Source of the DNA: Frankia sp. QA3
GTDB lineage: Bacteria > Actinomycetota > Actinomycetes > Frankiales > Frankiaceae
Reading direction: 5' to 3'
DNA length: 64,000 nucleotides
Assembly (NCBI RefSeq): GCF_000262465.1
Contig: NZ_CM001489.1
Coordinates: 3,888,047 to 3,952,046 of the forward strand
Positions 16,242 to 25,222 of this stretch are shown in pieces. Made by a program: the position numbers and the translations under genes. The notes beneath the pieces are model-generated. The model was not told the DNA's origin. It searched no databases and saw only the letters and a program-made list of their open reading frames with translations. The first letter of the stretch is position 1, and each line of letters begins with the position of its first letter.

Positions 16242-16803
16242 CGCGGCTGGCCTCCGCCCGGTCCGCGCACCAGCAGTCCGCGCGCCCTCAGTCCGCGCAC
16301 CCTCAGGAAGTGGACCGGCGCCGGGTGGTTCCCGTTCCCGGGGGCGGCGGTCGCCGGCAATGCGACACAACGTCTGTCGGACATGGTTGTACCGATGAGC
16401 ATGACGAATTTCCCCCAGCTGGAGCCGAAAAAGAAACAGCGAATCGGGCCAATTTCCTGACACCCCCGGCCCGATCTCGGCCTGACAACTCCCGAGGCCG
16501 AGCGAAAAATTACCGTACGGTCGCGACAGGTGGGCACGGGCGCCCACCAGGCACACTCCGAGACACAACCGACGCCGCTACGGGACCCGTCAGTGAACCC
16601 AACCGCCACGGAAATCCACGACATTTCCCCCGGCAATCCTGCGCATCTTTGCCGGCGTCCCCGGCCGCCTTCTCCCGCGACCACGGGCGGGGCCGGGAAT
16701 GCCGTTCACCCCATACACCCGAAAAGCCGGACAACCGGACCTGCCGCCCGGAACGGACGAGTCAGGACCGCCGGTCCGCCGGACCGGCGCCCGGCGCGCC
16801 GCG
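16242..16803. promoter_or_regulatory. Upstream region of the glycan operon
   Basis: No gene is visible in these 562 bp. The stretch around 16375-16520 is clearly less GC-rich than the surroundings (runs such as GAAAAAGAAAC and CGAAAAATTACCG), as expected for the promoter region of the minus-strand operon starting at 16241. No convincing -10/-35 pair or operator could be fixed by eye. Confidence 0.4.
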
Positions 16804-19800
16804 TCAGGTCGCGACAGCCGGGGGCTCGCCAGCCGAGGGCTCGACGACCGAGGGCTCGACGACCGAGGGCTCGACGACCGAGGGCTCAGCGGCCGGGACC
16901 GGGACGGTCGGGGGCGCGGCGAGCAGCTCGGCGAGATGGCGACCGTGCCGGGTGGTGACGTGGGCGGCCTGGGTGCGGCAGGAGAACCCGTCGGCGAGCA
17001 GCACCGCGTCGGCGGGGGCCGCCGCGGCAGCCCGGCCGATGCCCCGCTCGGCGATCGCGACGGAGACGTCGTAGTGCCCGGCCTCCATCCCGAAGTTGCC
17101 GGCCAGACCGCAGCAGCCGGCGAGCACCTCCAGCCGGGCGCCGGCCGCCGAGAGCAGGTCGCGGTCGGCCGTGAAGCCCATGACCGCGTGCTGGTGGCAG
17201 TGCGGCTGGGCGAGCACCCGCACCTCGTCGAGGCGCGGGGGTGCCCAGCCGGGGGTGACCGTCAGCAGCTCGGCCAGCGTGCGGACCCCGCCCGCCACCA
17301 GCGCCGCGGCCGGGTCGTCGGGGAGCAGCCCGGTGAGATCGCCGCGCAGCACGGCGGTGCAGGACGGTTCCAGGCCGACGATGGGCGTGCCCGCGCGGGC
17401 GTACGGCGCCAGACTGGCCACGGTCGCCCGCAGCCGCCGGCGCGCCCCGTCGAGCTGGCCGGTGGTGATCCAGGTCAGCCCGCAGCACACCGGTCCGGCC
17501 GGCACGATCACCCGGTAGCCCGCCGCGGTCAGCACCTCGACGGCGGCCCGGCCGACCTCGGGCGAGAACGACTCGGTGAACGAGTCGATCCAGAGCACGA
17601 CGGCACGGCCCCCGCCACCGTCCGACAGCGCCGCCTCCCGTCGCCGCCACCAGCGGCTGAACGGCTCGGCCGCGAAGGCGGGCACGTCCCGGCGGGGGTC
17701 CATGCCGCCGAGGCGCAGCAGGACCCGGCGCGCCGCGGGCCGGGACAGCACCGCGTTGACCAGCGCGGGCGCCCGGCCGGCGAGCCGGGCCCAGCGCGGC
17801 AGCCAGCCGAGGACGTAGTGGCCGACCGGTCGGATCCGGTGGCGGTGCGCCCGGTGCAGCACCTCGGACTTGTAGGTCGCCATGTCGACCCCGGCCGCGC
17901 AGTCGTGCGCGCAGGCCTTGCAGGACAGGCACAGGTCCAGCGCCTCGGCGACCTCCCGGGACGCGGGGCCGCCGCGGACCAGCGTCCCGTTCGCCATCTC
18001 CTGCAGCACCCGGGCCCGCCCGCGGGTGGAGTCCTTCTCGTCGCGGGTGGCCAGGAACGACGGGCACATGAACCCGCCCGCCGCCGACGTGTCGGCCCGG
18101 CAGGTCCCGAGCCCGACGCAGCGGTGCACGGCCCGCCCGAAGTCCCCCGCGTCGGTGGCGAAGGCGAAGCCGCCGGCGAGGGGCAACGGGCGGGCGGCGG
18201 GCAGGCGCAGGTCGGCGTCGACCGGCCGGGGCCGGACCAGCACGCCCGGGTTGAGCAGATCCGCGGGGTCGAACAGGTGCTTGAACCCGGCGAAGGCGGC
18301 GATCGCGGCCGGCGAGTACATCCGGGGCAGCAGCTCGCTGCGGGCGCGGCCGTCGCCGTGCTCGCCCGACAGCGACCCACCGTGTGCGGCGACCAGGTCC
18401 GCGGCCTCGCCGAGGAAGGCGCGCAACCGGGCGGGCGCCGCCCCGAGCGGCAGGTCGAGCCGGACGTGGACGCAGCCGTCACCGAAATGGCCGTAGGGCA
18501 CCCCCGCCAGCCGGTGGGCGCGCAGCAGCTCCTCGAAGTCGCGCAGGTAGGCGCCGAGCCGCTCGGGCGGCACGGCGGCGTCCTCCCAGCCGGGCCAGGC
18601 CGGCTCGCCGTCAGCGGTCCGCCCGGCCAGCCCCGCGCCGTCCTCCCTGATCCGCCACAGCGCACGGCTCTCGGGCCCGGTCGCCAGCACGCGGACGGCC
18701 ACCGTCCCCGCGTCGGCCGCCAACGCCCGGCCGGCCGCCAGGGCCTGCTGCGGGGTGTCCCCGCCGACCTCGACGAACAGCCAGCCGGTGCCGGCCGGCA
18801 GCGCCGGCACCGCGCCCGCCCCGCGGTGGCGGCGGACGATGTCGACCAGCCGGGCGTCCATCCCCTCCATCGCCAGCGGCGCGTGGGCCCGCAGGGGCGC
18901 CACCGCGTCCGCGGCGGCCGGCATGTCCGGGTAGCCGAGCACCACCATGGCCGTCGCGGGCGGGGGCGCCACCAGCCGCACCGTCGCGCCGAGCACGACC
19001 ACGCAGGTCCCCTCGGTGCCCACCAGCGCCCTGGCCAGGTCGGCGCCCCGTTCCGGGAGCAGGTGCTCCAGGGAGTAGCCGGACACCTGGCGGCCGAACC
19101 GCCCGAGCTCCGTGCGCAGGGTCGCCAGGTTGGCCCGGACGAACGCGTCGAGCCCGGGGACCTCGCCCTGCTCGCCGGCGCCGACGCGCAGCCGGCGGCC
19201 GGTGCCGTCGAGCACGTCGAGGGCCAGGACGTTGTCCGCGGTGCGGCCGTAGGCGATCGCGCGCGAACCGCAGGCGTTGTTGCCGATCATCCCGCCGAGG
19301 GTGCAGCGGGCGTGGGTGGACGGGTCCGGGCCGAAGCGCAGGCCGTGCCGGCCGGCGGCGGCCTGCAGCCGGTCGAGGACGACCCCGGGTTGCACGGTGG
19401 CGGTGCGGGCCGCGGGATCCAGCGCGACGATGCGGTCCAGGTGCCGGCTGACGTCCACCACGACGCCGGGGCCGACCGCGTTGCCGGCGATGGAGGTGCC
19501 GGCGCCGCGGGTGGTCAGCGGGGTGCCGGTGGCCCGGCAGACCTCGGCGACCGCCGCGATGTCGTCGACCTCCCGCGGGAACACCACCACCGCGGGTGGC
19601 ACCCGGTAGTTCGACGCGTCCGAGGAGTACTCCGCCCGCCGCCGGGCGGAGGCGTCGACGATCGGGGCGGACGCGCCCGGCCGCTCGCCCAGCGCCGCCC
19701 GCAACCGGGCGACCAGCTCGGCACGCTCCGCGCCACCGGGGGGCGGCACCGCGCGGCCGGTGGGCCGAAACTGTCGGACCCGAGCGAGACGATGCCCCCG

Positions 19801-19839
19801 TCCCGCCCCGAGCGGCGCCCGGTCCCCGTCCCTCGTCAC
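16804..19839 (-). CDS. FAD-linked oxidase fused to a 4Fe-4S/CCG oxidoreductase module
   Basis: A large D-lactate/glycolate-dehydrogenase-like fusion of about 1011 aa. The GTG at 19839 is one candidate start; an in-frame start at 19875 adds 12 residues. An FAD-binding PCMH domain comes first (PLTTRGAGTSIAGN, CTLGGMIGNNACGSRA), then an FAD-oxidase C-terminal domain ending at FDPADLLNPG. A Fe-S part follows with CVGLGTC and the CLSCKACAHDC cluster, then two CCG domains (GPVCCGLTW, AGCCGLAGNFG). Such proteins oxidise 2-hydroxy acids and pass electrons to the quinone pool. The C-terminus carries tandem SVVEP repeats encoded by 15-bp DNA units. No partner gene is adjacent. Confidence 0.88.
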   Translation of the reverse strand: MTRDGDRAPLGAGRGHRLARVRQFRPTGRAVPPPGGAERAELVARLRAALGERPGASAPIVDASARRRAEYSSDASNYRVPPAVVVFPREVDDIAAVAEVCRATGTPLTTRGAGTSIAGNAVGPGVVVDVSRHLDRIVALDPAARTATVQPGVVLDRLQAAAGRHGLRFGPDPSTHARCTLGGMIGNNACGSRAIAYGRTADNVLALDVLDGTGRRLRVGAGEQGEVPGLDAFVRANLATLRTELGRFGRQVSGYSLEHLLPERGADLARALVGTEGTCVVVLGATVRLVAPPPATAMVVLGYPDMPAAADAVAPLRAHAPLAMEGMDARLVDIVRRHRGAGAVPALPAGTGWLFVEVGGDTPQQALAAGRALAADAGTVAVRVLATGPESRALWRIREDGAGLAGRTADGEPAWPGWEDAAVPPERLGAYLRDFEELLRAHRLAGVPYGHFGDGCVHVRLDLPLGAAPARLRAFLGEAADLVAAHGGSLSGEHGDGRARSELLPRMYSPAAIAAFAGFKHLFDPADLLNPGVLVRPRPVDADLRLPAARPLPLAGGFAFATDAGDFGRAVHRCVGLGTCRADTSAAGGFMCPSFLATRDEKDSTRGRARVLQEMANGTLVRGGPASREVAEALDLCLSCKACAHDCAAGVDMATYKSEVLHRAHRHRIRPVGHYVLGWLPRWARLAGRAPALVNAVLSRPAARRVLLRLGGMDPRRDVPAFAAEPFSRWWRRREAALSDGGGGRAVVLWIDSFTESFSPEVGRAAVEVLTAAGYRVIVPAGPVCCGLTWITTGQLDGARRRLRATVASLAPYARAGTPIVGLEPSCTAVLRGDLTGLLPDDPAAALVAGGVRTLAELLTVTPGWAPPRLDEVRVLAQPHCHQHAVMGFTADRDLLSAAGARLEVLAGCCGLAGNFGMEAGHYDVSVAIAERGIGRAAAAAPADAVLLADGFSCRTQAAHVTTRHGRHLAELLAAPPTVPVPAAEPSVVEPSVVEPSVVEPSAGEPPAVAT
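16833..16892. repeat. 15-bp tandem repeat, 4 units, in the 3' end of the oxidase gene
   Basis: The unit CCGAGGGCTCGACGA is repeated three times exactly, with a fourth diverged copy. A length of 15 bp keeps the frame and gives the pentapeptide repeat SVVEP at the protein's C-terminus. Confidence 0.9.
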
Positions 19840-20066
19840 CCCTCCATCCTGGCGGCCCGACCGGGCCGCCCGCACGGGATCGGACCGTTCGCCCCCTTGA
19901 GCCCGATCCGTCCTAGCCGCCCCAACTCCAGAAGGTCACGATGAGCGACGTCTCCCCCATCCCCAGTGACTATCCTCCGCGGGAGATGGCGACCCGGACG
20001 GCGACGATGGGTGACGACTGACCGTCCCGCGCCCCGGCGCCCTCGGCACCGGCACCGGCGGACAGG

Positions 20067-22799
20067 TCATTCCTGTTCGAGGCCGCCCAGCACCGGTGGG
20101 AGCTCGCCGGAGTGGACGACGCTGAGCGAGCGGGTGGCCCGGGTCAGCGCGACGTAGAGGTCGGCGAGGCCCCGGGTCGGCTCGGTGAGCAGCGCCGCCG
20201 GTTCGACGAGCACCACCGCGTCGAACTCCAGGCCCTTGGTCTCCGCCACGCTGAGCACCGCGACCGGCGCGTCCAACGCGTTGCCGGCGGCGCTGGCCGG
20301 GTCGACCGAGTCGGGGACGACGGCCAGGTCGGGCAGCAGGGCCATCAGCGCGGAACGCAGGGCCAGCACGTCGCGGGGCCGCGTGATCACGGCCACGCGG
20401 CCGGTGCCTGCCGCCGCCGCCTCCCGCCTGGCCGCGTGCGCGACGGCGGCCAGCAGCTGCGCGGACGGCTCACCCGCGGGGGACGGCGCGTCCCCCAGCA
20501 ACTGCGCGAGCCCGGGGACGTCCTCGACGGCGACATCACCGACCCGCAGCACCGTGGGGCGGTGGCCCACCGAGCGGACCGAGACCGGTGCGGTCAGGGT
20601 CGGGTTCTGCGCGCGCAGGACCTCGGCCGCCACGTCCATGATCTCCTGCGGGGTGCGGTAGTTGACGCTGAGCCGTTCCACCGTGAACCGCTCGTCGACC
20701 ACCGGTGCCAGCAGCTCCGCCCAGCTCGTCGGCGCGCCCGGCCGGGCGGTCTGGGCCAGGTCGCCGACGAGGGTGGCCGTCCGCCCCGGGCAGCGGCGCC
20801 ACAGCAGCCGCCACAGCATCGGGGAGACCTCCTGGGCCTCGTCGACGATCAGGTGGCCGAACGCCCAGCCTCGGTCGGCGCGGGCGTGCTCGGCGGCGGT
20901 GCGCCGCACCCGCGGGCCGGACCAGCGGTCGGCGAGCGCCGCCGCGTCGACCTGCCCCTCCAGGCCCAGCATGTCGACCACGCCGCGGGCGTATTCGCGT
21001 TCCTCCGCCCGTTCCCGCTCGGCGCGCCGGGCTGCCTCGAGGCCCGCCTCCTCCTCGGGGTCACCGAGCAGCTCGGCCGCCTCGTCGAGCAGCGGCACGT
21101 CCGCCGGGGTCCAGCGTCGCTCGCCGCCGGCGGCCCGCGCAGCGGCGGGCAGGTCGGCACCGAAGGTCGGGCCACCGGTCCGCGGGACCGGAATCCGGGA
21201 CGCGGCCCTGGGATCGGCGGAGCCTGGACCCACCCGCTCGCCCACCCGGCCGCGGTCCTCGGACCGGCCGCGGTCCTCGGACCGGCCCCGATCGTCGGGA
21301 CGGCCGCCGTTCGGGCCGGCGCCCGCGGCGGTCGGGAGCAGGTTCGCCGCGGCGAACAGGTCGTCGGCATCGTCCGCGGCCGCCGTCTCGGGGCCGCCGA
21401 CGCCGCCGGCCCGGATCGCCCGCGGCACATCGGCGCCGGGCAGCGCCCGGCCGGGACGGGACGGGCCGGGACGAGACGGGTCGGGACTGGCCGGGCCGGC
21501 GGCCGGGGGCGGGTCCTGCAGCAGGGCGCGTTCGGCCGGCGTGAGGCGGTTGCCCGCCGCCCGGGCCAGCGCAGCCGAGTCGGTGAACAGGTCGCCGACG
21601 AGCTGCTGGGGCGTCAGCAGCGGCCACAGCCCGTCGAGGACCGCCCGGATCTCCTCCTCCGCCCACAGGTCGCGGGTGATCTGGCTGCGCTCGTCGGCGT
21701 CGAGCAGGCCGCCCGGGATCTGACGGACCACCTGGGTGGTGAGCTCGGCGAGCAGCTCGCGCAGGAAGACCCGCCGGGCCGAGTTGTGCGGGCGGCGGCT
21801 ACGGCGGGCTCGGGTGCGGGCGCGGGCGACGGTGTCCTGGCCGAGCCGCAGCACATGGTCGTCGTAATTGATCACCAGCTCCTGGCGGGGCAGGCGCTGG
21901 CAGTCACGGACCGCCCCGGCGATGACCTCGGCCATCCGCGGGTCGCCCTTGAGGGTGGCGACCTCCACCGGCTCCGTGCCGGTGGCGTCGACCCCGGGAA
22001 ACAGCCGCCCGGGGGTCGCGAAGACCACCCCGGTCTCACCGAGGGACGGCAGCACCTGATCGATGTACCGCAGGAACACCGGGCTCGGTCCCACGATCAG
22101 CACGCCGGACTGGTCGAGCCGGGCCCGGTCGTTGTACAGCAGGTACGCCGCGCGGTGCAGCGCCACCGCCGTCTTGCCGGTTCCCGGGCCGCCGTCGACG
22201 ACGAGGATGCCGTTCGCCCGGGCCCGGATGATGCGGTCCTGCTCGGCCTGCAGGGTCGCGATGATGTCGTGCATGCGGCCGGTGCGCGGCGCCGCGAGCG
22301 TCTCCAGCAGCATCGAGTCACCGGACTGCGCCACCGCGTCGCCCGGCGCCGACCCGAGCGGCCCGAGCGGATCGTCCGCGATCCCGGTGACCTCCCGTCC
22401 GCGGGTGCGCAGGTGCCGGCGGCGGACCAGGCCCTGCGGATCGGCGAGGGTCGCCCGGTAGAAGGCGGTGGCGACGGGGGCGCGCCAGTCGACGAGGATG
22501 GGCTCCTGCTCGCTGTCGGACAGACCGATCCGCCCGATGTAGGTGCGCCGACCGTCATCGTGGTCCATGGCGCCGAAGCAGAGCCGGCCCTCGGCCGCGT
22601 CGAGGCGGGCCAGCCGGTCGGCGTGCGCCGCGGCGAACACGTCCCGCTCGACGATCGACTGCGGGGTGCCCGTACCGACGTCGAGCAGCACCCCGCGCAG
22701 CTGCTCACGGGTGATCTCCCGGACCTCGTCCAGCCGGGTGTACAGCGTGTCCAGGTATGCCTGTTCGCGGGCGCGCTCGACATCCTGCATGGTCGGCAC
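20067..22799 (-). CDS. helD: HelD-type RNA polymerase-recycling ATPase (UvrD-like)
   Basis: A 910-aa protein; ATGs at 22799 and 22790 are both possible starts. An N-terminal coiled-coil region (residues ~1-60, VERAREQAYLDTLYTRLDEV) precedes the HelD core. Visible are Walker A (GGPGTGKTAVALHRAAYLLY), Walker B region (FGHLIVDEAQEVSPM), SVNYRTPQEI (motif IV-like) and the C-terminal ETKGLEFDAVVLV. HelD proteins pry stalled RNA polymerase off DNA; some actinobacterial members (HelR) confer rifamycin tolerance. The middle (residues ~430-600) is a long Pro/Gly/Arg-rich insert with RGRSED repeats, unusual in this family. The role in drug tolerance is not visible here: I saw no rifampicin-associated element upstream. 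Confidence 0.9.
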   Translation of the reverse strand: MPTMQDVERAREQAYLDTLYTRLDEVREITREQLRGVLLDVGTGTPQSIVERDVFAAAHADRLARLDAAEGRLCFGAMDHDDGRRTYIGRIGLSDSEQEPILVDWRAPVATAFYRATLADPQGLVRRRHLRTRGREVTGIADDPLGPLGSAPGDAVAQSGDSMLLETLAAPRTGRMHDIIATLQAEQDRIIRARANGILVVDGGPGTGKTAVALHRAAYLLYNDRARLDQSGVLIVGPSPVFLRYIDQVLPSLGETGVVFATPGRLFPGVDATGTEPVEVATLKGDPRMAEVIAGAVRDCQRLPRQELVINYDDHVLRLGQDTVARARTRARRSRRPHNSARRVFLRELLAELTTQVVRQIPGGLLDADERSQITRDLWAEEEIRAVLDGLWPLLTPQQLVGDLFTDSAALARAAGNRLTPAERALLQDPPPAAGPASPDPSRPGPSRPGRALPGADVPRAIRAGGVGGPETAAADDADDLFAAANLLPTAAGAGPNGGRPDDRGRSEDRGRSEDRGRVGERVGPGSADPRAASRIPVPRTGGPTFGADLPAAARAAGGERRWTPADVPLLDEAAELLGDPEEEAGLEAARRAERERAEEREYARGVVDMLGLEGQVDAAALADRWSGPRVRRTAAEHARADRGWAFGHLIVDEAQEVSPMLWRLLWRRCPGRTATLVGDLAQTARPGAPTSWAELLAPVVDERFTVERLSVNYRTPQEIMDVAAEVLRAQNPTLTAPVSVRSVGHRPTVLRVGDVAVEDVPGLAQLLGDAPSPAGEPSAQLLAAVAHAARREAAAAGTGRVAVITRPRDVLALRSALMALLPDLAVVPDSVDPASAAGNALDAPVAVLSVAETKGLEFDAVVLVEPAALLTEPTRGLADLYVALTRATRSLSVVHSGELPPVLGGLEQE
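21246..21299. repeat. 18-bp tandem repeat, 3 units, inside helD
   Basis: CCGGCCGCGGTCCTCGGA occurs twice exactly and once diverged. It is in frame and encodes the RGRSED hexapeptide repeats of the HelD linker. Confidence 0.85.
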
Positions 22800-23228
22800 C
22801 GGCGCTCCTCCCGGTCGGATTCGGTTCGATGGCTGGTCGGGTCGGGTCGGCTTCGTGGGCGGGGTCGGGCTGCGGCCCGCCTACGGCACGCCATTGCGCC
22901 GACGGCGTAGCACGCCGCCCCGGTGTTGGGACCGACGCGGCAGCCGATCCGGCCGAGCCACCGCGGCCGCCGACCACGGCCCGACCTGCCCGCCGGGCGC
23001 GGACCGGTGAGCCAGGAAGGTAACAGCACCTTCCCCGCGAACCTTCCCGGCCCGCCGCGGGGCCCCGTGTCCGACACGAACGGGTCGGATCGGGCGGGCA
23101 AACGACCACGACGGCGACGGCGTCCCGAACCGTACCCGGGGCACGGTGGCCGCAACGCCCCACCGGCGCGTGTTCCAGGTTACGGATGTCGGGCCCGGAC
23201 GTCTGGCCACTCATCCGTCTGGGCTGCG
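22800..23228. promoter_or_regulatory. helD upstream region with an inverted repeat
   Basis: No gene is seen. A perfect 7-bp inverted repeat with a 6-nt spacer (GGAAGGT..ACCTTCC, 23014-23033) lies ~220 bp upstream of helD, followed by a further ACCTTCC. It could be an operator or a small hairpin. No RAE-like rifampicin element was recognised. Confidence 0.4.
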
Positions 23229-23280
23229 CCAAACGGGGTGAGGACCAAACGGGAAGCCAGAACCAAACGGGGAGTCAGGA
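23229..23280. repeat. Short tandem repeats at the end of the HhH-GPD gene
   Basis: Three units of 16-18 bp starting CCAAACGGG, with a diverged fourth (CCGATCGGAGG), run from the intergenic region into the stop codon of the HhH-GPD gene (23275-23277). Confidence 0.75.
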
Positions 23281-23937
23281 CCGATCGGAGGTCGACTCGT
23301 GCAGGTCGCCGACGTCGCGTTCCTGCCGCACCCGCACCAGCGCCGCGACCAGCCGGGGCAGGTCGCCCCGGTCGACCAGGTCCAGGAACCGCTGCGGGCT
23401 GGTCGGCAGCCCGAGCTCGCTCGCGGTGCGGCGCACCCGCTCGTCGAGGTAGGGGACGAGCTCGTCCCAGCCGGCCTGGGCCTCGCGCAGGAAGATGTCG
23501 GCCCCCACCGGGCCGATGCCCTTGATCTTCTGCAGTAGCGCGCGCTCGCGGTCCGGGGAGTGGTCCGCGGCCTCGCGCAGGTGCCGGATGTCGCCGTCGT
23601 AGGTGTCCGACAGGTAGCGGCTGGCGTCCGCGAGCTGACGGGAGGTGCTCTCGTCGTAGCGGGCGTAGCCGTTGCGGTTCAGGACGCGGGTGCGCTCCTC
23701 CCAGGTTGCCTCGGCCATCGACGCGGCGTCGGTCCAGCCCGCGTCCATGAGCGCGCAGGTGGCCTGGACCGCCGCCGCGGTCCGGATGCGGGCGCTGGCG
23801 AGCAGGGCGAAGACGATCAGCCTGAACATCGCCTCGGCGGTGTCGGCCGGCACATCGGCGTCGATCTCGTCGGCGTACGTCCGCCCGTGGCGGGTGAGCA
23901 GCTCGGTGACCACCGCCTCGGGGTCAGTTCCAACCAT
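23275..23937 (-). CDS. HhH-GPD superfamily protein (endonuclease III-like)
   Basis: A 220-aa protein containing a helix-hairpin-helix (LQKIKGIGPVGADIFL, residues ~135-150) set in the helical fold of base-excision DNA glycosylases. The segment FALLASARIRTAAAVQAT matches the first globular part. The family's catalytic Asp would lie about 20 residues after the hairpin; the segment VPYLDERVRRTA may supply it. I see no C-terminal Fe-S cysteine cluster such as endonuclease III has. It is probably a DNA repair or DNA-binding protein; the substrate is unknown. Its start (23937) is 240 bp from the divergent nitroreductase gene. Confidence 0.75.
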   Translation of the reverse strand: MVGTDPEAVVTELLTRHGRTYADEIDADVPADTAEAMFRLIVFALLASARIRTAAAVQATCALMDAGWTDAASMAEATWEERTRVLNRNGYARYDESTSRQLADASRYLSDTYDGDIRHLREAADHSPDRERALLQKIKGIGPVGADIFLREAQAGWDELVPYLDERVRRTASELGLPTSPQRFLDLVDRGDLPRLVAALVRVRQERDVGDLHESTSDRS

Positions 23938-24118
23938 GCACTGGGACTACCCGCGTTGCCCGCGCCCACTCCGGCGCCGCCGGCCGCCGGCCGCCACCAG
24001 GGGGAACGATTTCGTCGCTTTTCGCAGTTCCAGCAGGCCGGCGAGGCGCGGGACACGTGCCACTCGGCTCCCGCCGCACGGCCGTCGGTCCCGACCTGTG
24101 GGTTCCGGTCGGCGCATG

Positions 24119-24136
24119 CCCCGGACGCGATCGTCC
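24119..24136. promoter_or_regulatory. Candidate DevR/DosR-like palindrome
   Basis: The sequence GGACGCGATCGTCC (arms GGACG and CGTCC) lies ~42 bp before the start codon of the Acg-like nitroreductase. DosR boxes have the form GGGACnnnnGTCCC, so the fit is partial. In mycobacteria acg-type genes belong to the DosR regulon. This is a lead, not a call. Confidence 0.3.
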
Positions 24137-24177
24137 CGCAGGCTGGGGGTAGATACTTGAGAAGAAGGGAGGCTGAC

Positions 24178-25212
24178 ATGTCCAACGATGCAGCGCGGTC
24201 CGCATCGCTCCCGTTGTCGCCCGGCCTGGCCCGGGAGGTGGTCGCGGCGGCCGCCGCGGCGCCCTCCATCCACAACACCCAGCCCTGGCTGTGGCGACTC
24301 GAGGCGGACGGGCTCACCCTCCTTGCCGACGGCTCCCGCCAACTCGACGTCGCCGACCCCGAGGGACGGCAGCTGCTGCTCAGCTGCGGCGCGGCGCTGT
24401 GCAACGCCCGGCTGGCGCTACGGGGCCGCGGCCTGGACCCGGCCGTCGAGCTCCTGCCGGACGGCGACGACTTCCACTCGAAGCGCCTGGCCACCGTCAC
24501 GGTCATCGGGCAGCGGCCCGCCGACGACGCCGAGCGGGCCCTCGTCGAGGCCATCCCCCGGCGGCACACCGACCGCCGCCCCTTCGACGACCGGCCGCTG
24601 CCCGAGGACGCCGTCGGCCGGTTGCGCGCCGCGGCCGAGGCGCAGGGCGCCTGGCTCACCGCGCCGACCGATCCGAACCTGCGCGTCCAGGTCAGCGTCC
24701 TGCTCTCGCGGGCGGACTGGATCGAGGAGCACAACGACGACTACCGCAAGGAGCTGGCGTCGTGGAGCCGGACGGCGCCGGCCGCCGACGGCATCCCGCG
24801 CAGCGCGGTCGTCCACTCCGACACGCCCCGCCAGTCCGAGTTCCCGATGCGTGACCTCGACGTGGTCGGCCAGGCCGGCACGCTGCTGCAGGAGCACGAC
24901 GTGGAGCGGCCCGGCATCCTGCTGATCGGCACCGAGGCGGACACCACCGCCGACCGGTTGCGGGCCGGCGAGGCGATGCAGCGGGTGCTGCTCACCGCGA
25001 CGGCGCTCGGCCTCGCGACGTCGCCGATGTCGCAGGCGATCGACGTCGAGGGCATGCGCGAGCAGTTCCGCGGGGCCACCGGCGGGCTGGGGCACGTCCA
25101 GATGATCCTGCGGGCCGGCTACCTGCGGCCAGGCACCGAGCCGCTCGGCCCGACCCCGCGGCGGCGGGTCGACGACGTCCTCGACGTCGCCGGCTCCGAC
25201 GAGCGCGCCTGA
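24178..25212 (+). CDS. Acg-like nitroreductase-family protein
   Basis: A 344-aa protein. GGGAGG at 24168-24173 precedes the ATG at 24178 with good spacing. The N-terminus has the nitroreductase signature region AAAAAPSIHNTQPW, followed by WRLEADGLTLLAD. The middle has RRHTDRRPFDDRPL, and the C-terminus has GLATSPMSQ and QMILRAGY. This is the long (~330 aa) two-lobed Acg/Rv3131 type, which binds FMN and is thought to sequester it or act in dormancy rather than reduce nitro-compounds. The stop is 10 bp before an acyl-CoA dehydrogenase gene, so they may be co-transcribed. Confidence 0.85.
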   Translation: MSNDAARSASLPLSPGLAREVVAAAAAAPSIHNTQPWLWRLEADGLTLLADGSRQLDVADPEGRQLLLSCGAALCNARLALRGRGLDPAVELLPDGDDFHSKRLATVTVIGQRPADDAERALVEAIPRRHTDRRPFDDRPLPEDAVGRLRAAAEAQGAWLTAPTDPNLRVQVSVLLSRADWIEEHNDDYRKELASWSRTAPAADGIPRSAVVHSDTPRQSEFPMRDLDVVGQAGTLLQEHDVERPGILLIGTEADTTADRLRAGEAMQRVLLTATALGLATSPMSQAIDVEGMREQFRGATGGLGHVQMILRAGYLRPGTEPLGPTPRRRVDDVLDVAGSDERA

Positions 25213-25222
25213 CGCGGCGTCG

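Noticed and set aside
10778..16568. Very long open frames on both strands across the glycan operon
   Set aside because: High GC at third positions keeps antisense and alternate frames open; only the frames with recognised motifs and coupled starts were kept.
22800..23228. Rifampicin-associated element upstream of helD
   Set aside because: I looked for the known GGGGCTTGC-type inverted repeat and did not find it; only an unrelated GGAAGGT palindrome is present.
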